A stretch of 64,000 bases of DNA, from contig CAJQUW010010485.1 of NCBI GenBank assembly GCA_907163375.1, positions 124,001 through 188,000 on the forward strand, in the 5' to 3' direction. Below, piece by piece: positions 46,961-58,690 of the stretch (positions within the stretch are counted from its first letter, which is position 1; every line of letters starts with the position of its first letter). The notes beneath the pieces were generated by a model, which saw nothing but the letters and a program-made list of their open reading frames with translations, was not told the origin of the DNA and ran no database searches. The stretch is from Prostheceraeus crozeri. Lineage: Eukaryota; Platyhelminthes; Polycladida; Euryleptidae. A program made the position numbers and the translations under genes.

Positions 46961-48055
46961 AATGAGGATGAACTGACCCCAAGAGTTCGGCAACAAGATT
47001 TAGGTGAGATTAGCTTCAGCGCCGAGGAGGCGCGGAAGCGAGTACGTGTAAAACGTGATGTGGTGGCAACGTGACAAGGAATCTACCAGATGGGCAGCAG
47101 CATGGATTATAATCTGTAAGCGTCTCAGGATAGACTGAAGAGGGCCCCGCCAAGGTAGCGATACAATAGTCAAGTCTGCTAAAAGCTAACGACACGGTTC
47201 AAGTGACCTTGATAATGAGGGATCGAGAGATGCATCCCCGAATTGATCATATTTGACGCAGAATTCGGAAACATGTAGCTATATTCCGAGACACGTGAGT
47301 GTTGAAGGTTAGATGGTTATCAAAGATAGCGCTCACCGAAGAGGCGCAGAGAGGAGACACTAGTGGATGGATGGCCACAAATAGATGTAGGGGCTGATGA
47401 GAGATCTTTCCTTCTACCGGACCAGAACTATATCACATTTGACTTCGAGTAGTTCAGCTGTAGATGATTGTTCCTCAGCCAGACGTTCACATCATCGAGA
47501 CAGGAAGACACTTGTCTACACAACTTGTCAGTTTGATGTGGACAGGTGGAACTGTAAACTTGAATGTCGTCAGCAAGCAGAAGAACATTGATACCATTTT
47601 GTTCGATGGAGCAGGAGAGGTCGGATGTGTAGAGGGAGAAAAGGAGGGGACCTTGTATTGAGCCCTGAAGAACCCCAGATATCTCTTGAACTGGTTGCAA
47701 CATATGTCCACCTGAGACGACGGATTGAGTGCGGTCAGTCAGGAAGGAGCGAAAGTACTTCAGTGATGTGTCTCTGAAACCGAAAACTCTTCGGAGGAGT
47801 GTTGGGTGATGAGTGATGTCAAATGCCGACGATTGATCCGGGGAAACAAGGAGAAAGGTGTTACCTTTGTTGAGAGAGCTCAGGATGTCGAATAGCACAT
47901 GAGGAATCGCAGTTTCGGTGGAAGTGGCATAGTAGGGTCTTTCAGCAGATTCAGTTCGTGGTAGCAGACTTTGGACATTAAGTTAGGTGCTCACTTGCTT
48001 GGTAATAAGCCTTTCAAATAATTTAGTTATCGTCAGATAAGAAATCGGGCTGCAA
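46960..48055 (-). pseudogene. CR1/L2-type LINE reverse transcriptase fragment
   Basis: Begins with PISYLTITKLFERLITKQVS near 48050. The frame 47898-47428 has STETAI just upstream, LVSPDQSSAFDITHHPTLLR, SGVLQGSIQGPLLFSLY and NVLLLADDIQVYSS (YADD changed to LADD), plus LQLNYSKSNVI. After stops the C-terminal domain is readable as HLTFNTHVSRNIATCFRILR and FSRLDYCIATLAG down to about 46960. No endonuclease domain. In-frame stops before and after the core show decay. Confidence 0.85.
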
Positions 48056-48357
48056 TTTTTTCTCTTAGTCTGTAATTGTCGCTATCATTAAACATCATAG
48101 CGTCTGTATTTGATACTAAATTTGGCATGATTTCAGCTATGGGGTAGCTCGCTACCCCTTTCGCTCATGGCGTCACTACTTCGGTCTCAATATTCTGGCT
48201 TCACACTCATTGAAGTTACTGCAGGCAACCTGACGTGCATGTGCTTCTGAGATGTTAATCCAGATCATCAGCTATATCAATGTATTATAGCGATAAATTT
48301 TCGTTCATGTTTAATGACAGATGTGAAATGAATTTAAAGTCAATATGTAGCAGAAAA

Positions 48358-48947
48358 AGGTCGCTGTCACACAGGAAAAGGCGTCTTCCATCTTCCATCT
48401 TCCGTCACTCGCCTCTTTGCACATTCTTCATAAGGCATGATGAGACGATTTTCATCTGCCGTCTTCCGCCTTCTATCGTCCATCTTTTATCTTCCACCTT
48501 CCACCTACCGCAGTGACACTAGGGAAATCCATTTCCGAAACAGTTTTCGCTATTTTCTACTATTAACCGTTGCTATGACTTCCGTCTTGATCCTCGTCCG
48601 ACATTGTGAACAAAGAGCTGTTTTCTGATGCATTGCTTCTCTTTGCAAATCACAAATTCCTCTATCTTCCCTCAGACGTCACTTCACGTTGTTCTAATTT
48701 TAGAACAGTCTCGCGGCTGATGCCTGATGGATGATGGAAATGAACTGCATCAGCCGCATAATTTCATGCCTTATGTCCGATGGACGACGCCATTTGACTT
48801 TTCCTATGTGACAGCGTGACGGACGATGGAAGAATGCTTATGGCTGATGACTTTTCTGTGTGACAGGTTGCATTCTTTTCTACATGCAATTAAAGGGAAA
48901 TCCCAAATGGAAGATGGATGACGCCTTTTCCTGTGTGACAGCGGCCT
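48358..48947. mobile_element. TIR element with TTCCATC-rich arms
   Basis: The ends AGGTCGCTGTCACACAGGAA and (reverse complement) AGGCCGCTGTCACACAGGAA are almost identical over about 28 bp. The interior is built of degenerate TTCCATCTTCC units on the left and GATGGATGATGGAAG units on the right, so the whole forms a foldback. GTCACAC-type ends recall PIF/Harbinger or ISL2EU, but the target duplication is too short to decide. Confidence 0.78.
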
Positions 48948-49651
48948 AAGACAGATATTTGAAGCGAAAGCTTATTTTGCATTTCTTGGCTTGTTATTAT
49001 GCAGAGGGCTTGGGCAGAGGTACTAGTAGGTGCAATACAGGTCCTTGTCAATCAAATCTACTGGCAGACCTTTTATCTTTGTTTGTATCAGACAATGAAG
49101 CGCCGTAAGATGGCAAGCAACAAAGCGAGCAAAGATAAAAATGAAAAAAACCAATTTTTGAGAATTGAGATTAAAGAATTTAGCCAGTGATTCGATACTC
49201 TATATATATATTTACTTTATAAAGAAAGACTGATATTAGGAAATGTGCTGGTTGTATAAACTTCTGTAAAATTGCGAATACAGGTTGCAGTCTGTAAGTT
49301 TGTGTCATCTACTATCGGCTTAAGATGTGTGATTGCTTTTGCGCCTGCTATTATTGTTGTTTCTCGTGTGTTGAACAGCTTGCTAGTGGAGCCGACGGGA
49401 AAGTTGATATGATCAGGAGAATAGGATCATTTCAGAGTGTTGAAATTCTTCATGAATAAGAAAATTGCTTGATTTATAAGAAAACCATTTTGATCCAACA
49501 ATATGCAACACACCACCTTACGACAAAAATTACTTCATATTCCATTTGGTTCTTGTTATCCATTAACTCAAACCTAGATTGGTTTGGTGTCAAGCTGATC
49601 AGTTGAAATGACAAATAAGAAAGATATCTCTTCCATTTCAGTCATTCTTAA

Positions 49652-49778
49652 GGTGCATTCACACCAGACGTGGCGCGGTCCCGCGAGTCTCCGTGTAAAC
49701 TGTCCTATAGGTGTATAGGCTCTGAGCAAAATTCTGACGTGTGAAGACACGCCGCGCCGCAGCCTGTGTTAATGGACC
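49652..49778. mobile_element. 127-bp MITE with TTAA duplication
   Basis: The inverted ends GGTGCATTCACACCAGACG and GGTCCATTAACACAGGCTG (reverse complement) are flanked by TTAA on both sides (49648-49651 and 49779-49782). The inside is GC-rich (GGCGCGG...CCGCGCCGC). TTAA targets point to Kolobok- or piggyBac-type mobilisation. Confidence 0.85.
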
Positions 49779-49804
49779 TTAAGAGGAGTGTAAGCGAAAA
49801 ATAG

Positions 49805-52500
49805 GACTTCCATGCAATCAATAAGCAATTGTTGGTGGATATTGTATTGCTTCTTGTAGTCGCATCGTTTTGTTCTCAGCCTTGATGACAGTGTGATTTG
49901 GAAAATCCATGCTCAGGCCATCACTTATGTTTGGTTGATATTCACGTGTGTGTAATAAGTAATTCTGCATACTGCACATTGTAATTGACAGTGGTACAAT
50001 CCTTCATCACAAATTCATAGATTTTGCGTTTTATTTTATTCGTTTTTTCTATATTATATTCTTTTTATATATTTTTCAGAATATTTGCTGCTTGCATGAA
50101 GCGACTGCTAATGAAAGCCGGGTGCATCTGAAGCCTCAAAACTGAAAAATTGATGTTCAACACATATGCGGCCACATGCTTTATGCGCCCATGTCAAAAA
50201 TCTGCTTCTTTAAATTGATGTGATATCATGATTGTTTCCAACATCAAGTAGTAAAGATTTTTGAGAATGTTTTCTAAAGATAATTCTATAACTAATCTTT
50301 CCTGAAAAATTAATAATATTTTGATTGGAAACAGACCTGTCCTCTTATGATCTGAAGGGGAAGACTGTTAAATAGAATCTTTTCAATGTATGAAGTGATA
50401 AACATACTTTTGAACAGAGTGACTTATACTCGCCAATTTATTCCACATGAGGATAGGAGAACCGCTGTTTGCCTTCTATAGTATTTTATTTTCTAGACTT
50501 TTTGGATACAATAATTTTTTCTTAAATCATATATTGAACTTTCTAAAATAATTAATTAGTCGCTAGCTTGTTTTTTTAACGCACCTTGACGCACTTTGCT
50601 ACGTTGAACTCCTAAATTGTAGTGCGTTCTTGTTGTCAACCCTAATAGTCAGAATGTCCAGCCAGCCATGTCTAAATTGATGTCACTCAAACTGCCCCCT
50701 CATGTCATTATTCAAAAAAGAATGCAGGCGGCATTGGATGTCGGTCGGCAGATCCTAAATTCACTTGATCTAAAAGCATGATCTACTTGTACATTGAAAA
50801 ATAATGTGCAGTGTATTCATTCCTTCAAGGTTGATTAGGTGTGAAACCATTAAAAACCATTAAAAAGAGTTCAAACTAAAAGGTCATAGGTGTTATATTT
50901 ACATGCATATTCTTACAAACAGCATAAAATATTTGATGAAGATATTATCTGAAGTTTGTCCAAGCTTGAACTGATGGTCATATCATATGCCAATTTACAT
51001 ATCAAAATTTTATGCGCTACCAAAATTTTATGAAACTCCACTTATTGATATTTTTTGAACGACTTTTGTCCTCAAACGAAGTGTCGAAACCAATTGAATG
51101 ACAGGTTTTGCAGATGAATATTGTTTTTCATCTAAGCTCTTGGATAGATCAATTTGTAACCATCTCCTTGTTTTGCGCATCTACCGTTTGATTCCTGGAT
51201 TCAGTTTTTGGTCAGTGAACATAATTTCACATGACTTTTTGCATCTGTAAGTTATAAAAAGAACAAAATGTATTATAGCAATACATGAAAAAGCAGAACT
51301 AAATCAAAATTAGAAATATAATTAAAGATGGCGTGTTGGCGACAGTGGCTGAATGGCTACTAATACCGGCACCTGTTTACTGATGGCCTTCACCGATGAT
51401 ATTCATCATATGAAAATGTCAGGTATATTCCTGCGATAATAAAGTTTCAATTCATATAGTTATACAAAGGCATAACCGCAGAATAGGACTGTTGCCCTAG
51501 TCGTTGTTTTCTAGATGGGCAGAGTCATACCTCGCATGCGATAATGAAATGACACACACCACATGCAATCTGCGGTTGAACAATAAGTCGTCACTGAATA
51601 AGCAGTGAGCCTCATACAGCAGCCATTGGTGTGCGTGTCATACCCATAAAGTTCTTCGTTCGGTCACACTTCGCTGTCACAGTACCACTCATTGATAAAT
51701 CCTACGAAGAGATGGAGTGAACTAAATTTCCCACGGCTGCTAACTTCTAAACAAAGAATCTGACGGACCAACATTAGGGAGAAAACTTGTGCGCATTGAT
51801 CTGAATGCTTCGAATCTGAAGGAATCATGGTAATTGAAGCATTTTGGAGGAATTCACAGCAATCTGCAAGTGACGCACGACTTTTTCCTATCTATGTAAT
51901 GCATTACGAATTCATCTTTGCCCATTTACTACGTTCCAGCATGTGTCATCGTTTTGAATCACTCTTCAATTCTAGTAAACTGAAGGAGTAAAGCAAATTA
52001 ATTCTGGACTTCCATTCAATCAGTAAACAATTGTTAGCGGATATTCTATTGCATGTTGCAGTCATGTCGTTTTGCTTTCATCCCTGATCACAGTGTGCTT
52101 TGGAAATGGAAAATCCATGCTTAGGCCATCAATACGTTTTGTTCACATTTACTTACGTGCGTGCAATATGTAATTACATACATTATTATTGGCAGTGGTG
52201 TAATATTTCATCAAGAACGCATGGATATTGCCATTTATTGTATTCTATTTTTTTTGTAATCTTCTCTTTTTTATATCTTTTAGATTATTTACTGACTGTA
52301 TGAAGTAACTGCTTCTGAAGGTCACGTGCGTCTGAAGCCTCAAAACTGAAAAATTGATGTTCAATACATATGCAGCCACATGCTTTATTCGCCCATGTTA
52401 AAATGTGCTTCTTTAAGTTGATAGACCTATGAAATAATGATTACTTCACACATCAACTAGTGACATTTTTGAACGATGTTTCCATGAGATAGTTATTTGC
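49805..52500. repeat. Patchwork of dispersed repeats A-B-C-A
   Basis: Repeat A occurs twice in direct orientation (49805-50290 and 52010-52500), sharing GAAGCCTCAAAACTGAAAAA, TTGATGTTCAA and CACATGCTTTAT. Between them lie repeat B (50650-51410, relative at 46120-46760) and repeat C (51760-52005, relative at 39230-39505, sharing GAAAACTT, GAATCTGAAGGAATC and GACGCACGACT). No coding frame is credible. The two A copies might be diverged terminal repeats of a decayed element, but they lack clear TG...CA ends. Confidence 0.7.
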
Positions 52501-53531
52501 TTAAATTTGCTTGTGAGCCAACTACTTAAAAATTCAAGTTTCGATTTTGTTCAAATATGTACTTGTGTCTTGCTAAACACTGTACACGTTCGCGTGCGGC
52601 ATTTTTAAGAAGATAATTTTCTCTTCGTTCTATTTGAACACGAAATTTCGCCGCTTTAAAACAAGCATTTAATAGGAATTTCCCTTGCAAAGGGCCTCTA
52701 ATACTTAGATTACTTCAATAATTAAGTAGCTCATGTCCCGCTAATTCGTCCACTTCATGACCAAGGCTTTCTACTTCTTTTGCCCTCTGACCTCATACAG
52801 TAACTGTTATGTATAAGTAGACAGTATAGACTAGCGGTCAGGGCGGGAATGATTTGAATATGAATAAAAGGGATAAGAACTTTCTCCCCATGTCATAAAA
52901 TCAGGTATCTCCCAGCCTTTCGTTTATAAAGTTTTGTGGTTTACATACATTCATCTATGACTAGAGATTCTGTGGCGTCTCTATGATAGACACCACAAAT
53001 TATTCGAATTATTTTCTCTTTGAGTTGTATGTTGAAAGTTGTTGAAAGTTGTTGTATAGATGTCTGATGTTGATTCGCATGTTGCTTTGCTTGCGAGAAA
53101 TTCTTGGTTGAACAAAGTTAAAATATTGCCTGTTTGATGGTTATTTGTCTATCCCCAATGTAAAGTTTGCCGCAAAATAAGGAATTTATTTCGTATTTAA
53201 CGTTGAAAATAAAACTTTTGAAGCAAACAGTTAAATAACTTTAGCAATCAATATCACACGGCCTTTCTTCCTTTCCAGATCTCAAAGACTTTAGCGTTTT
53301 AGTTTCGTTGAGTAATAGAGATTAACCGGACATTGGCCCGCGGGTTATATTCTAGAAAATACGTCATTAGCTATGAATGTAAAATATGAAAGTTCATGGT
53401 CCCATCGAGACGAGATAGACTATTTCCGTGAGCCTGGAGAGACGATGAAGTCATCCACCGACAATCCTGATAATTAGGAAGTCATGATCATCCATTTGAA
53501 AAATAGTGTTCTCAACAAGAATTTAACTTAC
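52501..53531. other. No gene recognised
   Basis: AT-rich. If the exon at 53532-53644 is real, this is its downstream intron. No next exon was identified. Confidence 0.4.
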
Positions 53532-53644
53532 GCACAGTGGAAAATAATGAAGCCAATAATAATGGATAGCGTTGCTAATCCAATTGCTAGCAGTAATGGC
53601 ATTGTCCAAATATGTTCCTTTTCTCCAAAGTATTTTGGGAGCAT
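53532..53644 (-). CDS. Exon encoding juxtamembrane and transmembrane segment (predicted)
   Basis: On the minus strand a TTGTGTTTCAG acceptor is followed by 113 coding bases and a GTAAGT donor. In phase 0 it reads MLPKYFGEKEHIWTMP, then LLLAIGLATLSIIIGFIIFH and Cys. That is a charged juxtamembrane stretch, one hydrophobic helix of about 22 residues and a Cys at the inner edge. Only this frame fits the splice sites as a membrane exon. The phase at its start matches the phase-0 ends of the exons at 61633-61746 and 63258-63338, so together they look like the stalk and membrane anchor of a type I protein. The cytoplasmic exons were not found. Confidence 0.55.
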
Positions 53645-53832
53645 CTGAAACACAATTTGATTGAACAACTGAAATTCGATCCTGTATATCACAAAGAAGC
53701 AATACACCACAAAATATATAAAAAGCTAGGTGCATGGTGATCACCTTCACGAACTTATGCGCAGGCTATGCTCCATACACAGTCCTGTCTGAAATCCTAA
53801 ATGTGTCGATTTGTCAGACGTTCGATAGCAGG

Positions 53833-53990
53833 GCCCTAGGGCAGCTCAGTTGGCTAACAACATGCGCGTTTTGGCATGGATATGCAAAAGCTTAGGCCAG
53901 TGGTGGGGCAACGCGTGGCCCGCCCGGACATATTGGATGGCACGCCATGGCTTCTCATATCTAAAGTTGCCCGCGGACATTATTTGAATC
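53833..53990. repeat. Possible tRNA-derived SINE scrap and hAT left end
   Basis: GCTCAGTTGGCTAACA near 53842 resembles a tRNA A box, but no B box follows. From 53898, CAGTGGTGGGGCAACGCGTG followed by GCCCGC matches the widespread CAGxGGTxGGCAACxxxxGGCCCGC end of Zaphod/Charlie-type hAT elements. The partner end was not located. Confidence 0.45.
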
Positions 53991-55636
53991 GGTGATGTGA
54001 AAATGACTCACTCCGACTTCGACCTTTGGGAGGTGCATCCGAGGTTGACGAATCCTCTTTAGAATTTGCAAGACCATTAATTAACAACTAAATGAGCAAT
54101 ATGATGGCACAAAAAACACATTCGAACACACATATTCGATATTCACATTCGAATTATCCAACCATTCTCATTTCGTAATGAATATATTCTCTTAAAAGTT
54201 TCTGCTAAGTTTCTAAGTTTCGCGCGAGTTTCTGCTAAGTGACATAATAGGCCTATGCGACACACTGCAGAGCATGTTTTCCTACGCAATAAGCCACGCC
54301 TCAATTAGCCTAGAATCGAATCAGCTTAGGCTACTCATAACGCACGAACACTTCCAGAAGTAGCATCAAGATATTTGAGGATGCGATGATATAGAAGTGT
54401 CAGCGCCGTTGTGATGCCTCTTCCAGGACTTGCGACGTATGCAAATTGAGACATCAGCTCTATGCTTGATATAGGAGTGCATCCATGCGATGACCACAAG
54501 TTTCTCCAGCAACTTTGAAGAATTGATGTGCGAGAAATTGGTCGAAATTCCGATATGGAGCAAGGATTAGATGTCTTTGGAATAGGCGACACATAAACTT
54601 TTTTGAAGCATGTTGGTAAAACACCTGATTCTAGACTTCGATTGTAAATGGCGGCAACCGCTGTAGCTAAAGCCATTGAGAAATCTCGAAATGACCATTA
54701 TGGTAAGCCATCCGGTCCAGCACTGTTCTTCTTGGCATTTCTCAGCAAGGATTCTACTTGTTGTATGGACACTTTTAGAGGATAACGTGGCAAGTCGGAT
54801 GAGTTGGTATTACACTGAGATATGGCAAAATTCGGATTATCATTGAAGAGCGGAAATAATTCTGGAAATCACTCGCTGAAAACAATGAAGACCATTTATG
54901 CTCTTTAGGAAATCTTCCGATGCACCGAATCGCAGACCAAACTTCCTTTGCACTTTTCCAGTACTTCTCCATAGCGAGCTTTCAATTGGATGATGTGATT
55001 CTTCACTTGATCCTGTAAGTGCCAAAATTTCTCTAATTAGCCTTGAGCAAAGAAAGGCCTTGTCACGATCATTCATTAGAATCTTTAACGACGGCAACAT
55101 CCATGGAGGGTCCAAACCACATATTTGAATAGTTTGAACTAGGAAGCATGCATCCAATGACTTTCAAAGAGCATAAGAAGAACGAGGAAGGTTCATCAAG
55201 CGATGCCGCTGAATTTACCAATGATAACCAGTCAATGTCATGTACATGCTCTGCACACCTTGCATAATTAGCTGTAGACCATTTTCTCACATTCACTTTC
55301 ATGAAAGATTTAGCATTTGGACTAGGCTGCCAGAGTATAAAGACATGATCAGAATTTGGAATTGGTTACAGACACTGCGGTGAAACATGTCTTGAGAAAT
55401 TTACGAAAAGCTGGTCCAACGTATTTCCGTTCCGAGTTGGAAACTTCACAAGTGCCTTCGTATTACTCAATCTCTCTATGATATCGCAAGAATAACGTAA
55501 GTCGTTAACGTCACCACTTATAACGACGCGAGGATTTTCTGAAGTGCAATTTGATGAAAGGGAATGATCAATTATTTCCACCAAGCACGAAATTGTCTCT
55601 TCATGCCTTGATGGGTTGTTCCAAAGAGGATGGTAT

Positions 55637-56484
55637 GATAGAGTAGGGATATATAGGTAGAGTGCCGACTCATAAAAGTATCTGTATACAGTGAAAATTT
55701 TTTGTGAAAAGATTCAGTTTTTTGCGGACATAACGTTCCCGTCGTCCAAGAAATTATTTGAGCACTTTTAAAAAAAGTCAAAATTTTGCCAATTTATATA
55801 CTACCGAGATGACTCTCCCATATAGGTAGTATGAAACAAGTTGGATATCAAAAGAAATGAATATTTGCTAATAAGCATCCTAACTAAGCGGAAATTAAGC
55901 TGATTATCAAGGGAATTTCATGATCCGTATTATAATGGAAGTCTTCAAGAAAAAGTCGCGATATTATTCGTGCTTTCTTGGCTGAAATTTCAAGTTTTAA
56001 CTTTAATTTTCACCGGCATAATTTTATGATTCACTCAATTCATGCTTCATTTCTTGAATCTGAATAGTGATGCGGACCCATTTACATCTTTCAAAGTTAA
56101 TTGAAATCATTGTCTTCGATTATGTGAATTTGCTCTGCCAGTGGCAGGTTGCCTTGATATGATCACGCTTAAGAAAATACTCTTGAGGTTTAGGATGAAA
56201 GTAATAGGAGCCCATCGAATTGCTAATTTAACAGACATTAAATCTGCAAGGCTGTCATGACACTGACAATCTTTAAAATAATATCATTTCCTTCTGCATT
56301 ACTATCATGATCACTCAATTCTGTGGCAATTTCTTCAAAACTGCAAAAAATTTGCATATCTCACATTTTGTAACAATTGTCAGCTATATACCCCTCGAGT
56401 TCATTTAATAGTTTCGAAAGTGTATACACATTGGGGATTTAATAAATGCGGAGTTACCACTCCACTTAATATACTTGCTCTATG
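55637..56484. mobile_element. New TIR family, copy 3
   Basis: Starts GATAGAGTAGGGATATATAG (first base C changed to G) and ends with the complement of CATAGAGCAAG. The flanks GATGGTAT (55629-55636) and GATTGTAT (56485-56492) match at 7 of 8. 848 bp, colinear with copy 1. It interrupts the LINE endonuclease. Confidence 0.9.
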
Positions 56485-56612
56485 GATTGTATGCCATAAA
56501 TTTATCAGTGGATGGTGAAAATGAAGAGGGAGAAATTCGGAGTCACAATTTGACAGTTCTGGTACATCAAAATGATTGATTTCACGTACATAACCACCGC
56601 CTTGCAAACATA

Positions 56613-57943
56613 CAGGGTGAGGCAAAAATAGCGCCCAATTCTCTGTATCGATCGCCTTCTCCCTTTCTCTCTTACACAGACACTATAAGACATCTATGCA
56701 TCATCACGTGCTACTTTGATTTGATTTCTGACTATCCTATGACTATGCTTCGGCGCTAATAAAACGCAGATACTTCGAGTATTAACTTGATTGCAACTTA
56801 TTCTCTGCTTATTTGAACTGCTGCTCTGAACTGACGATTGACAAGTCTCTTAGTGATGAATTATCTATCCTTGAGTCAACGCATTGCGGCCATCAAACAT
56901 TACTACCAATGTGATGGAAATCAGTCAATGGCAGCACGATGTTTGGCTCAGGAATTCGATATTAACCCACCACAAGGAAGAAATATCAAACGAATTGTCA
57001 AAAAATTCGAAGCAACGGGATCGGTAGCCAACGGAAGCAAGTCCGGGCGTCCGAAAACGGCTACAAATGAAGCTGTATGAAATGGCAGCGAAGTCCGCAA
57101 AAGTCATCTCGCCGTTTATCTGCAGAGATGAATGTCAGCCAGCGAAGCATTCTTCGTATCCTCCATGAAAAGAAATGGAAACCTTACATTCCGCGTCTAC
57201 TGCAAGCCCTTCATGATGGAGATGATGATCGCCGCCTGCAATTTTTCGAAGATTTTCTGGCAAAACTTGGTGAAGAAGATTCAATGCTGGACAACATCTG
57301 GTGGTCAGATGAAGCAAAATTTCTCCTCAATGGAAACATTAACAGACACGATTGCGTCTACTGGGCTACGGAGAACCCAAGAGTGTCCGCGGAGAAGGAA
57401 GAGAATTTACCTGGTGTGACAGTGTGGGCAGCAATATCGTCTTCTGGGATAATTGGACCTTTCTTCTTTGAAGGAACTGTAACTGGTCGGAATTACTTGG
57501 AAATGTTAGATTCGTTTTTTTGGCCGAAGGTTCAAGATCAGAACTGCTATTTCCAGCAAGATGGCGCTCCACCCCATTACGCTCGAGATGTTCGTGACTG
57601 ACTGGATGCGAAATTATCAGGAAGATGGATTGGACGCCGCGGTCCGATTGAGTGGCCGGCACGCTCCCCTGATTTAACCCCACCAGACTTTTTTCTTTGG
57701 GAGCTTCTAAAAGACCTTGTTTATCGAAAAAAACCACGCACCATCACTGAACTGACTACTACTGTCTCAAAGAAAATTGAAGAATTGGACACTGAACTTT
57801 GCAAACGCGTGTGCCGCTCTGTGCCTCATCGCCTGCAGCAATGCATTGATGACCATGAGGGAGGGCATTTCGAAAATTTCAAATAAAATATTATAATTCA
57901 AATACGCTTTTTTTCAATTGGGCGCTATTTTTGCCTCACCCTG
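56613..57943 (+). mobile_element. DD41D mariner element 2, inside a LINE
   Basis: Perfect 28-bp TIRs start CAGGGTGAGGCAAAAATAGC. TA precedes the left end; AA follows the right end. At 1331 bp it is a full-length element. Its TIR shares the CA(A/G)GGTG...CAAAA(A/G)TAG pattern with the DD41D element at 2494-4365. Confidence 0.93.
56838..57886 (+). pseudogene. DD41D mariner transposase, full length but with two lesions
   Basis: Starts MNYLSLSQRIAAIKHYYQC (first HTH), then KFEATGSVANGSKSGRPK. A frameshift near 57078 leads to SSRRLSAEMNVSQRSILRIL (second HTH) and the catalytic core: D in IWWSDEAKFLL, D in CYFQQDGAPPHYARD, a TGA stop at 57599, then in the same frame WIGRRGPIEWPARSPDLTPP with the last D followed by FFLW. 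The spacing of the last two Asp residues is 41. It ends GGHFENFK and a stop. The frameshift and the stop disable it. Confidence 0.9.
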
Positions 57944-58512
57944 AAGCCTCACCCATAAGTCCTCCACCATTCTTGTTTCTATTCTTTCTGACAATACGGT
58001 AGTCGTCGATAGCAACTACAGAATCTGGTACATGGCCATCTAGCCAGGTTTCACTAAGTCAGTGACTAAGTCAGTTTTGAGCGAAGATTGGCGAAAAGTT
58101 CTTCAATTTCATTTGATAGAGATAGTAGATTAGTCAGAAAAATAGATGGAGGTTGGTCAGGCAATGACTTTCGATGTCTTTCTTTCACTACGAATGGAAT
58201 ACGAATTAAGCACCTCTGACAACTGTCATAATTGGTCCTAGGTTCTTCAACTAATCTCCTCGATGCAACACATAGTGGAATCTGTTTAGAAACCATATGG
58301 ACACGATGACATTCAGAGGATATTTTCCGACGATGCAACCGACGACTTGTAATTCTTGATATTCCACCACAATTGTTGTTGTTGAAGCTCAATAGCTTAT
58401 CTCTTGTGTAGCGATAGATGCAACGCCTGGCAGTCAGCATGTATCACGACGCGCTAGCAAGACACGACCGTCCTCTGACTTCCAACTGACTACGAATTAA
58501 TCCGCAATTTAA

Positions 58513-58690
58513 ACATGCTTGGTGCGACCTTAGATGACTATCTATCCTTGAAAACACATGTGTTTAATTTAAAGAAACGGGCATCTTCACGGCTTCATGC
58601 TTTGCAGACTCTCAAGCCGTCAATTCATCACATGGAGCCACACATGATTTATTCTGTTTATAATCGATCTATTTTTCATCATTAGCTACC
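58513..58690 (+). pseudogene. LINE RT C-terminal fragment
   Basis: Reads NMLGATLDDYLSLKTHVFNL and KKRASSRLHALQTLKPSIHH, the LGxxLDxxLxxxxHV...A..RL..L region that follows the RT fingers/palm in CR1/jockey-type LINEs, then a stop after SIFHH. Short, isolated and on the opposite strand to the neighbouring LINE. Confidence 0.65.

Larger units (their letters stand above)
54335..58440 (-). mobile_element. LINE (endonuclease + start of RT) with two nested transposons
   Basis: Minus-strand LINE whose pieces are 58440-57944, 56612-56493, 55628-54335. They are separated by the DD41D mariner (56613-57943) and new-family copy 3 (55637-56484). Without these, about 1.9 kb is left. The RT stops after its early motifs at 54335, so the 3' part is missing, the reverse of ordinary 5' truncation. 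Confidence 0.8.
54335..58440 (-). pseudogene. LINE ORF2 fragment: APE endonuclease and RT N-terminal half
   Basis: The 58440-58066 frame ends with PPSIFLTNLLSLSNEIEELF, the start of an APE endonuclease, then WLDGHVPDSVVAIDDYRIVR and NGGGL in a shifted frame. Between the nested elements, GGGYVREINHFDVPEL continues it. 55584-55366 has PRVVISGDVNDLRYSC and NTLDQLFVN (the GDxN motif). 55157-54775 covers the linker (WKSAKEVWSAIRCIGRFP), and 54676-54335 the RT start (KVYVSPIPKTSNP, ISEFRPIS, SQFAYVASPGRGITTAL, then GSVRAL). Stops and shifts are frequent. Confidence 0.8.

Noticed and set aside
49805..52500. LTR retrotransposon with two LTRs (repeat A)
   Set aside because: The copies are too diverged, have no TG...CA ends, no primer-binding site and no gag-pol between them.
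53833..53905. tRNA gene
   Set aside because: An A-box-like GCTCAGTTGGC is present, but there is no B box and no cloverleaf pairing at the expected distance; at most a SINE scrap.
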